A program made the position numbers and the translations under genes. A stretch of 64,000 nucleotides of DNA from Streptomyces sp. R41. GTDB lineage: Bacteria > Actinomycetota > Actinomycetes > Streptomycetales > Streptomycetaceae. The first letter of the stretch is position 1. The number at the start of each line of letters is the position of its first letter. Shown piece after piece: positions 1-8,031 of the stretch. The stretch covers positions 10,151,001 to 10,215,000 of the forward strand of contig NZ_CP163443.1 of the NCBI RefSeq assembly GCF_041053055.1. The letters run 5' to 3'. The notes under the pieces were generated by a model. It was not told the origin of the DNA. It did no database searches and worked only from the letters and a program-made list of their open reading frames with translations.

Positions 1-127
1 GGCGAGCCCGTCCGGCGCGGCTGCGATCCCCGGATGAAGGGCGATTCCTGGGTGGTACACGATGTCATCTCCCTGCGCTCGGCCGGAATCTGAATGTGCC
101 CGGATCGCCGTGCACGACCACAGATTA

Positions 128-163
128 TGGCACTGAGTGCCACCCGTAAAGGCACTCGGTACC
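128..163. promoter_or_regulatory. Palindromic operators downstream of the TetR gene
   Basis: A perfect 15-bp palindrome, TGGCACTGAGTGCCA, lies at 128-142. A degenerate relative, GGCACTCGGTACC, follows at 151-163. The same core occurs at 946-960 in front of the TetR gene, so these are probably binding sites of that regulator. Lying just beyond the 3' end of tetR, they probably control a gene that reads leftward out of the window. The palindromes are seen; the regulator assignment is inferred. Confidence 0.6.
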
Positions 164-188
164 CTCAATCCGGCTGAGTGGGGCGTGA

Positions 189-914
189 TCAGTCCCGTCC
201 GAGCGTGGACTCGATCTCCTGGACGACGCGCCACATCGGGGCGCCACGCCGGGAGATGACGACGACCACGTCCTCCCGCTCCTCGTCGGGAGTGTCGAGG
301 GGCGGGCTCCCGAAGGTGTCCCGCACATACCCGAGCGCGTGGTCCACGGCCGCGGTCGCGTCGCCCTGCCCGTCCGAGCGCAGCCAGGAGCGCAAGCCGT
401 TGTTGTGCGCGGCGACCACGGCGGCGGCGATGACGTCGGCCTGCAGCGTGCCGCCGCGCCGGCCGGCCAAGCGTCCGCGCAGATACTCCGCGAGAGCGCG
501 CTCGTAACGCCAGACGACCGACAACTCGTACGCGCGCAGGCCCGGGACCTTCTTGGTGAGTCGGTAGCGCTGGACGGAGAACGTCGGGTTCTCGGCGTAC
601 ATGCGCAGCACGAGCCGGGCGGCGTCGCAGACCCGCTGCACCGGGTCGTCCGCGTCGGCGCCGTCGCTCAGGAATGCCGTCATGTCGGCCAGGCAGCGCT
701 CGTGGTCCGGGAAGACCACGTCCTCCTTGGACGGGAAGTAGCGGAAGAACGACCGGCGGCCGACTCCGGCGAGCGCCACGATGTCGTCGACCGTGGTCTG
801 CTCGTAGCCGCGCTCCAGAAAGAGCTGGAACGCCGCCGCGACGAGGGCGTCCCGCATGGGCGGCTTCGCGGTCGGCGCGTCGGCGGCCTCGCGGCGCCGG
901 GGTCCCTCGTTCAT
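189..914 (-). CDS. TetR/AcrR family transcriptional regulator
   Basis: A 241-aa one-component repressor. The N-terminal helix-turn-helix is clear (AFQLFLERGYEQTTVDDIVALAG followed by RSFFRYFPSKEDVV, about residues 27-65), and the rest is a helical ligand-binding domain of normal family length. I chose the ATG at 914 because the TetR domain begins soon after it; the 58 in-frame codons upstream cover the operator region and look non-coding. Palindromes at 946-982 lie directly upstream and others at 128-163 lie downstream, so autoregulation and control of a neighbouring gene are likely. The ligand cannot be read from sequence. Confidence 0.9.
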   Translation of the reverse strand: MNEGPRRREAADAPTAKPPMRDALVAAAFQLFLERGYEQTTVDDIVALAGVGRRSFFRYFPSKEDVVFPDHERCLADMTAFLSDGADADDPVQRVCDAARLVLRMYAENPTFSVQRYRLTKKVPGLRAYELSVVWRYERALAEYLRGRLAGRRGGTLQADVIAAAVVAAHNNGLRSWLRSDGQGDATAAVDHALGYVRDTFGSPPLDTPDEEREDVVVVISRRGAPMWRVVQEIESTLGRD

Positions 915-945
915 GGACGGGAAACTAGCATCGAAGCGGGCGGGA

Positions 946-982
946 TGGCACTCAGTGCGCATTCCGGAGGGAACTGAGTTCC
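946..982. promoter_or_regulatory. Two operators upstream of the TetR gene
   Basis: TGGCACTCAGTGCGC (946-960) is a near-copy of the palindrome at 128-142. GGAACTGAGTTCC (970-982) is a perfect 13-bp palindrome with the same ACTSAGT core. Both sit 30-70 bp upstream of the tetR start, as expected for an autoregulated TetR gene. Confidence 0.65.
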
Positions 983-1157
983 TTGCCCAGGTTCTGCGCA
1001 GGTGAGGGGCGCGAAGGGTGCCATCGAGGGCGGCGAGGTGTGCGTGTGCGACGCCCTCACGCCCTCCGCTCGGGGCGCGGACGATCACTCCGGATCCTCT
1101 GATTCCTCATGTGGCTGAAATGTGACCACCCGTGAAGTCCTTGTGTATTCAACGAGG

Positions 1158-1186
1158 TTGACAGCCTCTGCACGGTGATCGACTAT
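1158..1186 (+). promoter_or_regulatory. Sigma-70-like promoter for the surface protein gene
   Basis: TTGACA at 1158-1163 and GACTAT at 1181-1186 are separated by 17 bp, a good match to the vegetative promoter of Streptomyces. The start codon at 1320 implies an untranslated leader of about 125 nt. Confidence 0.5.
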
Positions 1187-1319
1187 GTGGTCGCACTGTG
1201 GCCCATGTGACCAATGAGCCCAGTGTTTCTTCGACCACTTACCCCCGGTGCGGCCCCCGGCTGCTTCGTGCTGCCCTGCCGCCGTCGACCGGGTCTCGCA
1301 TCATCAAGATGGGATCTGC

Positions 1320-2246
1320 ATGTCCATAGCGAGACGTGTCACCCTTCGCTGCCTGCTGGGGACGGGCGCGGCGGTGCTCGCCCTCTCCGCGGCCACGACC
1401 ACCGCGTCGGCCACCGACAAGCCCGGTGGCGACGGATGGGACAAGGCCGCCGGCGGTTACGCGCCCGGGCAGGGCGCGGGCACGGCGACCGCGACCGATC
1501 GCTGCCAGTTCTCCCTGGACGGGACGAACTTCTACGACTCGGTCCGCGTCGACGACGAGAACCTCAAGCCCACCGACGACGGCAAAGTCCACATCAAGGT
1601 CCGTACCGCGAGCGACGCCGGCACCTGCACCGCCTCGCTGGCCGCGTACCGCACCCACGGCGCCACCTTCAAGACCTCCGGCGTCCAGGTCTTCCACGAC
1701 TTCGACACCGTCACGGTCAAGCCGGGCGCCACCGACTCGCTCGACATCTCGGTGCCCGACGCCGGCTGCTTCGCGCAGATCGACCTCTACCGTGGCGCCG
1801 TCAAGTTCGACGGCAAGTACGACGCCAATGACGGCTTCGAGCACGGTGACCTGCCCGCGGGCCCGGACCACGCGGTCATCAAGGACAAGCTGATCATGGC
1901 GTGGAACGGCGGCAAGAAGGACTGCACGACGCAGCCGACCACTCCGGAGACCCCGCCCGCCTCGACGCCTCCTGCGGAGACGCCCGGTACGCCGAGCGAG
2001 TCGACGCCCGCGACCCCGACGTCGCCCTCGGCGCCCGAGACGTCCGCGACCCCCTCGGCATCCGAGTCGACCACGCCGCCGGCTCCCTCGCCGGCCGGTG
2101 GCGAGTCGACCCCGCCCGGCGACCTCGCGGAGACCGGCGGCGGCAACACGCTGCCGATAGCGGCCGGCGCCGTGGTGGTCCTCGCGGCCGGTGCCGCGAT
2201 CACCGTCACCACCCGCCGTCGGCGCGCCGCGGGCGGCCGCTCCTGA
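1320..2246 (+). CDS. Sortase-anchored (LAETG) secreted surface protein
   Basis: A 308-aa cell-wall protein. Residues 1-31 form a Sec signal peptide ending in TASA. A cysteine-containing, beta-rich globular region follows to about residue 205. Next comes a Pro/Thr/Ser/Glu-rich wall-spanning linker, then the sorting signal LAETGGG, a hydrophobic helix and an RRRR tail. LAxTG signals are typical substrates of class E sortases in high-GC Gram-positives. The ATG at 1320 gives a proper signal peptide; the 24 codons upstream in frame do not. No catalytic domain is recognised, so its role at the surface is unknown. It is monocistronic: a promoter at 1158 and a strong terminator at 2289. Confidence 0.85.
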   Translation: MSIARRVTLRCLLGTGAAVLALSAATTTASATDKPGGDGWDKAAGGYAPGQGAGTATATDRCQFSLDGTNFYDSVRVDDENLKPTDDGKVHIKVRTASDAGTCTASLAAYRTHGATFKTSGVQVFHDFDTVTVKPGATDSLDISVPDAGCFAQIDLYRGAVKFDGKYDANDGFEHGDLPAGPDHAVIKDKLIMAWNGGKKDCTTQPTTPETPPASTPPAETPGTPSESTPATPTSPSAPETSATPSASESTTPPAPSPAGGESTPPGDLAETGGGNTLPIAAGAVVVLAAGAAITVTTRRRRAAGGRS

Positions 2247-2288
2247 CGCCCGGCGTCATCGTCATCGGCCCTCGATGACCTGCTGACG

Positions 2289-2327
2289 AGCCCCGGCACT
2301 CACCCGTGACTGAGTGCCGGGGCTCTT
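2289..2327 (+). terminator. Intrinsic terminator after the surface protein
   Basis: A perfect 14-bp inverted repeat (AGCCCCGGCACTCA at 2289-2302 with its complement at 2311-2324) with an 8-nt loop, followed by a short T run (CTTT). It lies 43 nt after the stop codon. Confidence 0.85.
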
Positions 2328-2445
2328 TCATGGCCTGGCTCTGAGCCCTCATGCTCGGCGCACCGGCCGTGAGCGGTACCGCTCCGTCGCCGCGAGCCGC
2401 ACCGCCCAGCAGAGAGGCACCCAGGACTGAGCTCGCCCCTGGTGA

Positions 2446-2735
2446 TCACGCGGGGAAAGCCGATCGCGCGAGGTCCCCGAAGTCCACCACTTGGGCAGTG
2501 GCGTTGACGCCTCTCGCCAGGTCCGAGACGAGATAGCGGACAGCCGCCGCGATCTCCTCGGGCCGGTGCACCGGGAAGGGTGCGCCGTCGAAGCCCATCT
2601 CGGTGAGGCCGAGGTCGGCACGGGACATCGGGTGTCGACGATGCTGGGCGCCACGCGGTTGACCCGGACGCCGTACTGGTCGAGGTCGGTGGCCAGCGCC
2701 TTGGCCGCATCGGCGCGCGTGGAGATCTGGGCGAA
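2446..2735 (-). pseudogene. 3' fragment of a short-chain dehydrogenase, frameshifted
   Basis: Read on the minus strand, one frame gives STRADAAKALATDLDQYGVRVNR...PSIVDT (about 2735-2630), the helix and strand after the catalytic YxxxK of an SDR. The frame then changes and continues RPEEIAAAVRYLVSDLARGVNATAQVVDFGD to the stop at 2446, the normal SDR C-terminus. The N-terminal half (Rossmann motif, catalytic Ser/Tyr/Lys) is missing and the fragment is cut off at about 2728, where an unrelated plus-strand fragment begins. It cannot encode an active enzyme. Confidence 0.75.
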
Positions 2736-3186
2736 GCTGTGGGGCCCGTCCCCGGTCTCCCACACGGGCGCGTCCTACACCTTCGGGGACGTGTACTTCG
2801 AGCCCAAGGCGTTCCGTCCGGACGGCCCGCGCCTGTGCTTAGGCGGCGCGGGCATGCACGACGCGATGGTCCGCCGGATCGTGGAGCACGGGCATGCCTT
2901 CAACCCGCTGGGAAGGCCCACACCCGAGGAGATGGGCATGCTGGCCGACGCGACGTGGGCCGCGGGACGGGACATCGCCGACGTGGAGATGACCGGCGGC
3001 ACCCGCGCGGTCTTCCCTGACGACGACTCGTGCGCGGACCTCGGCCGGGCGCTGGAGTCGATCCCGCAACAGATGGCGCAGGGCTTCACGACCTCCTGTG
3101 TGAAACCGTCGCAGTGCACCGGTGATCCGCACGGGGCCGCCGCGTTCTGCCGTGGCGTCATACGACGGGTGGAGGGGCGGGTGTGA
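2728..3186 (+). pseudogene. 3' fragment of a luciferase-like (LLM) monooxygenase
   Basis: From about 2728 the plus strand encodes VSHTGASYTFGDVYFEPKAF followed by GPRLCLGGAG, TPEEMGMLADATWAAGR and a C-terminal helix region. These are typical of the C-terminal half of F420- or flavin-dependent luciferase-like monooxygenases. No start codon or N-terminal TIM-barrel strands are present; the open frame upstream is antisense to the SDR fragment. The abrupt junction suggests an inversion or deletion that joined two truncated catabolic genes. There is no sign of expression. Confidence 0.7.
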
Positions 3187-3199
3187 CGCCGCGGCGGGC

Positions 3200-3556
3200 T
3201 CAGTGATCGTTGCAGCCCGGCGACGGCGCATCGCCTGGAAGTGGCCGGCTCTGGTGGGCCTGCAGTGCGACACTTACCAGGGTCAGCAGCAGGTCGATGT
3301 CCGAGTCGACTTCGAGATGGATGGTGACCCAGCGCGAGCCGGGCACCATCCGCACCGCGGTCGCGCCCTTGAGGTGGTCCTCGTAGCGCCGGATGGCCCG
3401 GTCCGTGAGGTGCAGGTCGACGTCGTGGTCCGTATGGAAGTGGACGATCTCGCCCTGGGCCGAGCACAGCGCCCGCCCCGTGCCACAGCTCGGCCGGGCC
3501 TCCGCCAGGTCCGGCCAACCCGCCAGTCGCGTCATGGCTCTCAGGGCCATCGTCAT
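3200..3556 (-). CDS. Luciferase-family small protein (DUF5519-like)
   Basis: An apparently intact 118-aa protein, MTMALRAMTRLAGWPDL..., with the pattern GEIVHFHTDHDVDLHLT and GSRWVTIHLEVDSDIDLLLTLVSVAL. I associate this with the small family annotated in Streptomyces as luciferase domain-containing (DUF5519). Its biochemical role is not established. There is no signal peptide or membrane segment. It sits between two decayed genes but shows no frameshift. The family assignment comes from memory. Confidence 0.6.
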   Translation of the reverse strand: MTMALRAMTRLAGWPDLAEARPSCGTGRALCSAQGEIVHFHTDHDVDLHLTDRAIRRYEDHLKGATAVRMVPGSRWVTIHLEVDSDIDLLLTLVSVALQAHQSRPLPGDAPSPGCNDH

Positions 3557-3563
3557 GCGCCCA

Positions 3564-4200
3564 TCATGACCAGCTCACCACCCGGCCACCAGAACTTGAG
3601 GAAGACGTAACCGAGCCGTAGCACCGGAATGTCCGGATACTGACCCGAAAGCCGAAGCCACTCGGCATCGGACTCCCTGGCCCACCGGGTCGGGCAAGGG
3701 TGACCTCGACCGGCAGCCGCTTGATGCCGTTGACGAAGTTCGAGCGGACGCGCGGGACCTCGCCGGCGAGACGGATGCCGGCGAGGCGCGGGATCAGCTC
3801 CTCGAACATGCTGCGGATCTCGGTGCGGGCCAGCAGATTGCCCAGGCACAGGTGGGGGCTGCCCTCGCCGAAGGTGACGTGGTCGTTGTTCTGCCGGGTG
3901 ACGTCGAAGTCGTACGGGTCGGCGAAGACCTTCTCGTCGCGGTTGCCGGAGGCGTACCCCAAGACGACCTTGTCGCCCTCCTTGAGCTGCTTGCCGCCGA
4001 GTTCGAGGTCGCGGATCGCGGTGCGGCGGAAGTGGTGGATGGGGGAGGCCCAGCTCAGGAACTCCCCGACCGCGGTCGGGGTCAGGGAGGGGCTTGGAGA
4101 CCAGGTCCGTTCCGTCGACGCCGCGCCGCTGCCCGGCCAACTCCCACCCGTACGCGAACACTTCGAGCGAAGCGGGGAGCGGAAGTGCAGGTCGCGGTAC
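3564..4200 (-). pseudogene. Cytochrome P450 remnant with internal deletion
   Basis: The frame ending at 3564 carries the P450 C-terminal half: FRRTAIRDLELGGKQLKEGD, GYASGNRDEKVF, and the heme-ligand loop TFGEGSPHLCLGNLLARTEI with its cysteine. Upstream another frame (about 4175-4110) gives FAYGWELAGQRRGVDGTDLVSK, which in P450s precedes the I-helix. The I-helix oxygen-binding region between these blocks is missing and the frames differ, so there is both a deletion and a frameshift. The C-terminus is also run-on. Further upstream (4200-4345) a fragment reading GTDYVPTLHARLEHQGNIRT could not be assigned. Confidence 0.75.
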
Positions 4201-4452
4201 TTCTCGCTCTCCTCGCTGTGCAGCAGGACGTCTGCGTAGTCGGCGGCAGTGCGGATGTTGCCCTGATGCTCCAGCCGGGCGTGCAGCGTCGGGACGTAGT
4301 CCGTGCCGTGGGCCGCGTCCTGCTCGCGCAGGCGCCACAGCGGTGTCACTCCACGACCGCCTGCCCTCCACGGCTCAACCGTCCGGGCGGTCGGTGAATT
4401 TTCCACGCGCTTCTGCTTCCCCCGGCCCGCCACGCGATCGGAAAGAGACTCC

Positions 4453-5249
4453 ATGACAACTCCGGCCTCCTCCCCCGCCGTTCCGACCGGCCGCGTCGCG
4501 GACAAGGTCTGCATCGTGACCGGCGCGGGATCCGGCACCGGCAAAGCGATCGCCCACCGGCCGGCGGAAGAGGGCGGAAAGGTTCTGTTCCCAGACCTTT
4601 ACGAGTCGACCGGCGGGAGACGGTGGCGGAGATCATCGCGGTCGGCGGGGTGGCCGAGGGGCGATCGGTAGATGTCTCCTCCGGTGCCGAGGTCGATGCG
4701 ATGGTCGATGCCGCGGTCTCCCGCTGGAAAGGCGTGGATGTGCTGGTCAACAACGTGGGCGTCAACCTGCCGGGACTGCTGCACGAGGTCCCCGACGACA
4801 TCATCGACAAGACCCTCGACGTGAACGTGAAGGGCCGGCTGTACGGTTGCCGCGCGGTCATCCCGTACATGCTCGCCATCGGCGGCGGCTCGATCGTGAA
4901 CATCTCCCGTGTCAATGGTCTGGTCAGCGAGCCCTTTCTCACTGTTTACTCTGCGTCCAAAGGTGCCGGCGTGATGCTCACCAAGGGCGTCGCGCTGGAC
5001 TACGTCAAACACGGCATCCGCTGCAACGTGATCTGCCCGGGATGGGTGGACACCCCCATCAACCACGCGCACGCCAAGCTCCTCGGCGGCCTCGACCACA
5101 TCTACGACACCATCGACTCCTTCCAGCCCATCGGGCGTCCGGGGCAGCCCCGCGAGATCGCGAACGGGGCCCTGTTCCTCGCCTCCGACGAGGCGAGCTT
5201 GATGACCGGAGGCGTCGTCGCGGTCGACGGCGGCATGACCTCCCAGTAG
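4453..5249 (+). pseudogene. Short-chain dehydrogenase with a single frameshift
   Basis: The first frame (ATG 4453) carries the cofactor motif CIVTGAGSGTGKAIA, with Thr where the usual TGxxxGIG has Ile. Between about 4605 and 4617 the frame shifts, and the rest of the enzyme (RETVAEIIAVGG..., NNVG, NIS, YSASK, CPGWVDTP, GGVVAVDGGM) continues to 5249. Together they would make a normal SDR of about 265 aa with an intact catalytic Ser-Tyr-Lys set. This is either a recent inactivating indel or a sequencing error. A permease gene follows 97 nt later, so the pair may have been one catabolic operon. Confidence 0.8.
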
Positions 5250-5346
5250 CCGATCCCCGCCGTCCACACCCGCCCGCGCCGTACACCCTCTCCACCGGCC
5301 CAGCCGCCCTTCCTCCCGAGCGGCCCAGCAGACAAGGGGACCACCC

Positions 5347-6915
5347 GTGGCTTCGGACAACGCCCTGGACAAGACCGGCTCACCCGGTCCGGTCGACACC
5401 GCAGCGCCTCAGATGACCGACGACGAGGCCCGGCTCCACGAGCTCGGCTACGCGCAGGAACTCGAGCGGAGCATGTCGCCGTTCTCGAACTTCGCCGTCT
5501 CGTTCACCATCATCTGCATCCTCTCCGGCTGCATGACGCTCTACGGCTTCGGCATGAACACCGGCGGTCCGGCCGTCATGGTGTGGGGCTGGCCCATCGT
5601 CGGTGTCCTCACCCTCACCGTCGGCCTGGGCATGGCCGAGGTGTGTTCCAGCTATCCGACCGCGGGCGGCCTCTACTACTGGGCTGCCAAGCTCGCCAAG
5701 AGCAACGGGCCGGCCTGGGCCTGGTTCACCGGCTGGTTCAACTTCCTCGGCCAGGTCGCCGTCACCGCGGGCATCGACTTCGGCCTGGCGCAGTTCCTCA
5801 ACGCCTTCCTGGACCTCCAGTTCGGCTTCGCCGCCACCCCAGGCCACACGGTGCTCCTCTTCGGGATCACCCTGCTGGTCCACGCGTTGCTCAACGTGCG
5901 CGGCGTCAAGCTCGTCGCCCTGCTGAACAACATCAGCGTGTGGTGGCAGGTCATCGGCGTGGCGGTCGTCGTCCTCGCGCTGGTGTTCCTGCCCGACCAC
6001 CACCAGTCGGCGGGCTTCGTCTTCGGACACTTCGTCAACAACACCGGATGGGGATCCTCCCTCTATGTCTCCCTGCTCGGCCTGCTGCTCGCCCAGTACA
6101 CCCTGACCGGCTTCGACGCCTCCGCCCATATGACGGAGGAGACCCACGACGCGGCCCGCTCAGGACCGCGCGGCATCGTCAACTCGATCCTCGTCTCGCT
6201 GGTCGCGGGCTGGATCCTGCTGATCGGCGTCACCTTCGCGATCCAGAGCTACGACGGCGCCCTCGGCAGCAGTACCGGAGTGCCCCCGGTGCAGATCTTC
6301 CTCGACGCCCTGGGCGAGACCGGCGGCAAGCTGCTGCTTCTCATCGTCATCGGTGCCCAGTTCTTCTGTGGAATGTCCTCCGTGACCGCCAACTCCCGCA
6401 TGATCTACGCCTTCTCGCGGGACGGCGCCCTGCCCGGCTCGAAGATCTGGCACCGGATCAGCGACCGCACCCGCACCCCGGCCAACGCGGTCTGGCTCGC
6501 CTCCGGCGGCGCCTTCCTCCTCGGACTGCCCTACTTGATCAACCCCACCGCGTACGCCGCCGTCACCTCGATCGCCGTCATCGGACTCTTCATCGCGTAC
6601 GTCATCCCGATCTATCTGCGGCTGCGCCAGGGCGACGACTTCGCCGCCGGACCGTGGAACCTCGGCCGATGGAGCAAGCCCATCGCGGTCGTCGCCGTCG
6701 GCTGGGTCGCCTGTGTCACCATCTTGTTCATGCTGCCGCAGGTCAGCCCGGTCACGGCCAAGACCTTCAACTACGCGCCGGTCGCCGTCGCGGTGGTGCT
6801 CGGCTTCGCCGGCGCCTGGTGGCTGCTCTCCGCCCGCACGTGGTTCAGCGGCCCCAAGGTCCAGGGCAGCGCGGCCGAGCTCGCCTCCATCGAACGTGAA
6901 CTCATGGGCGGCTGA
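5347..6915 (+). CDS. APC-superfamily amino acid permease
   Basis: A 522-aa integral membrane transporter with about 12 hydrophobic segments. The N-terminus, LHELGYAQELERSMSPFSNFAVSFTIICILSG, is the hallmark of the amino acid/GABA/choline permease subgroup of the APC superfamily. GGLYYWAAKL and the cytoplasmic loop SAHMTEETHDAARSGPRGIVNS are further family signatures. The GTG at 5347 is preceded by AAGGGGA at suitable spacing. It probably imports an amino acid or amine by cation symport; the substrate cannot be deduced. A 20-bp hairpin lies 12 nt after the stop. Confidence 0.9.
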   Translation: MASDNALDKTGSPGPVDTAAPQMTDDEARLHELGYAQELERSMSPFSNFAVSFTIICILSGCMTLYGFGMNTGGPAVMVWGWPIVGVLTLTVGLGMAEVCSSYPTAGGLYYWAAKLAKSNGPAWAWFTGWFNFLGQVAVTAGIDFGLAQFLNAFLDLQFGFAATPGHTVLLFGITLLVHALLNVRGVKLVALLNNISVWWQVIGVAVVVLALVFLPDHHQSAGFVFGHFVNNTGWGSSLYVSLLGLLLAQYTLTGFDASAHMTEETHDAARSGPRGIVNSILVSLVAGWILLIGVTFAIQSYDGALGSSTGVPPVQIFLDALGETGGKLLLLIVIGAQFFCGMSSVTANSRMIYAFSRDGALPGSKIWHRISDRTRTPANAVWLASGGAFLLGLPYLINPTAYAAVTSIAVIGLFIAYVIPIYLRLRQGDDFAAGPWNLGRWSKPIAVVAVGWVACVTILFMLPQVSPVTAKTFNYAPVAVAVVLGFAGAWWLLSARTWFSGPKVQGSAAELASIERELMGG

Positions 6916-6926
6916 CGCCCGTCCGT

Positions 6927-6972
6927 AACGCCGAGCGGCCCCGGACTCTACGGTCCGGGGCCGCTCGGCGTT
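6927..6972. terminator. Strong bidirectional terminator
   Basis: A perfect 19-bp stem (6927-6945 with 6954-6972), extendable by one C-G pair, with a loop of 6-8 nt. It lies between the convergent permease (ends 6915) and the DUF6445-like gene (ends 6988), so it can serve both. Confidence 0.9.
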
Positions 6973-6987
6973 GTACGCCCTCTGGGA

Positions 6988-7668
6988 TCACGCCATCCAG
7001 AAGAAGACCGCGGTCATCCGCTTGTCCTCCATGGTGCTGCCGCAGTACTCGGTGGCGCTGTGCATCAGGTTGGCGTTGTAGAGCAGCAGCCGGTTGTACC
7101 GGTGCGGTACGGCGATGTCCTCGACGAACGAGTCCGGCGGGACGAAGCGCGTGCCCAGCGCCTCGACCAGATTGTTGTGCGGGGCGGCCACCACGTTGCC
7201 GCCCAGCCGTCCGCCGGGCAGGTTCTGCCGGTAGAAGCTGGTGCCGCAGTTCTTGGGAACGTTCGGATTCAGGTAGAGCACCGCGGCGTAACGGCAGAGC
7301 GCGCGTGAGTCGGTGTGGGGGCGCGGCTCTCCCTCGTCCTTGCCGACCACCTGGATGCAGTTGTGGTTGAGGGTGGCGCCGGACGGCGTCGTCTGCTGCC
7401 ACAACTTCTGGGCACCGGTGGCCTTCTTCACCAGCCGCTCTACGCGCGTCAAGTCCTCCGGCTCCAGCCCGGGCATCGTCCGCAGGCCGGGCCAGCTCTC
7501 CGACGTGTACGGGTGGCCCTTGACCCAGTCGTCCTTGGCGACGCACCGGGCCCGGACGGTATCCACGTCGGGCAGCACATTGTCGAAGACCCAGTAGTCC
7601 CGATCGCGGGTGGGTTTCCGATAGGGGAGGACCGGGAGCGCCGGTGTTCTTGGAGGTTGTGGGGGCAT
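6988..7668 (-). CDS. DUF6445-like 2-oxoglutarate/Fe(II)-type protein
   Basis: A 226-aa soluble protein. PRPHTDSRALCRYAAVLYLN supplies an HxD pair (H118, D120), and LLYNANLMHSATEY supplies a distal His (H203). This is the iron-binding facial triad of a jelly-roll 2OG-Fe(II) dioxygenase, and an Arg at about 217 is placed to bind 2-oxoglutarate. I associate it with DUF6445, a family of uncharacterised oxygenase-like proteins. The ATG at 7668 has AGGG 8 nt upstream; a TTG at 7719 would add 17 residues. The substrate is unknown. It diverges from the L32 operon. Confidence 0.7.
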   Translation of the reverse strand: MPPQPPRTPALPVLPYRKPTRDRDYWVFDNVLPDVDTVRARCVAKDDWVKGHPYTSESWPGLRTMPGLEPEDLTRVERLVKKATGAQKLWQQTTPSGATLNHNCIQVVGKDEGEPRPHTDSRALCRYAAVLYLNPNVPKNCGTSFYRQNLPGGRLGGNVVAAPHNNLVEALGTRFVPPDSFVEDIAVPHRYNRLLLYNANLMHSATEYCGSTMEDKRMTAVFFWMA

Positions 7669-7799
7669 GCGGCAGACCCTATAGATGCCCGTGTCAGCGA
7701 TCTCCAGAGATTTGGTCAATCTTCCGTCAACTCGGCGTGTTCGTAGGGCTGTCGACCAGCGAGGGATCGCGGCGGCGCGCCGGCCATCCTTGCTTGGTA

Positions 7800-7816
7800 A
7801 TGAGATCCATTTTCAT
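7800..7816. promoter_or_regulatory. Candidate Zur box before the L32 operon
   Basis: ATGAGATCCATTTTCAT is an imperfect palindrome 44 bp before the rpmF start. The right half (ATTTTCAT) matches the half-site of actinobacterial Zur boxes as I recall them (TGAAAATnATTTTCA type); the left half is weaker, 5 of 8 matches. Zur control of cysteine-free ribosomal protein paralogues is well established in Streptomyces, which raises the prior here. Confidence 0.55.
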
Positions 7817-7859
7817 ATAGCGTGGGGTCCTGCCGCCTCATCCATCCCAGGAGATCCTC

Positions 7860-8030
7860 ATGGCCGTCCCCAAGCGGAAGATGTCCCGCAGCAACACCCG
7901 TCACCGCCGCGCGCAGTGGAAGGCGGCCACGCCGCAGCTCGTGCCGCTCACCGTCGATGGCTCGTCGTACCTGGTCCCGCAGCGGCTGGCCAAGGCGTAC
8001 GAGCGCGGCCTGCTGCGCCCGGAGGGCTGA
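7860..8030 (+). CDS. rpmF: 50S ribosomal protein L32, cysteine-free paralogue
   Basis: A 56-aa protein starting [20 protein letters not shown], a direct match to bacterial L32. It has no cysteine, so it lacks the zinc ribbon of the zinc-binding form and is the C-minus type that replaces the zinc form during zinc starvation. The start is set by AGGAG at 7849-7853. The next gene starts only 1 nt after the stop, so the two are co-translated. L32 normally sits with housekeeping genes; here it heads an operon with a P-loop ATPase and a candidate Zur box, so its expression is probably metal-dependent. Confidence 0.9.
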   Translation: MAVPKRKMSRSNTRHRRAQWKAATPQLVPLTVDGSSYLVPQRLAKAYERGLLRPEG

Positions 8031-8031
8031 C

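Noticed and set aside
4200..4345. Fragment GTDYVPTLHARLEHQGNIRTAADYADVLL on the minus strand
   Set aside because: It looks like a real protein piece but I could not assign a family, so it is noted under the P450 remnant and not given as a gene.
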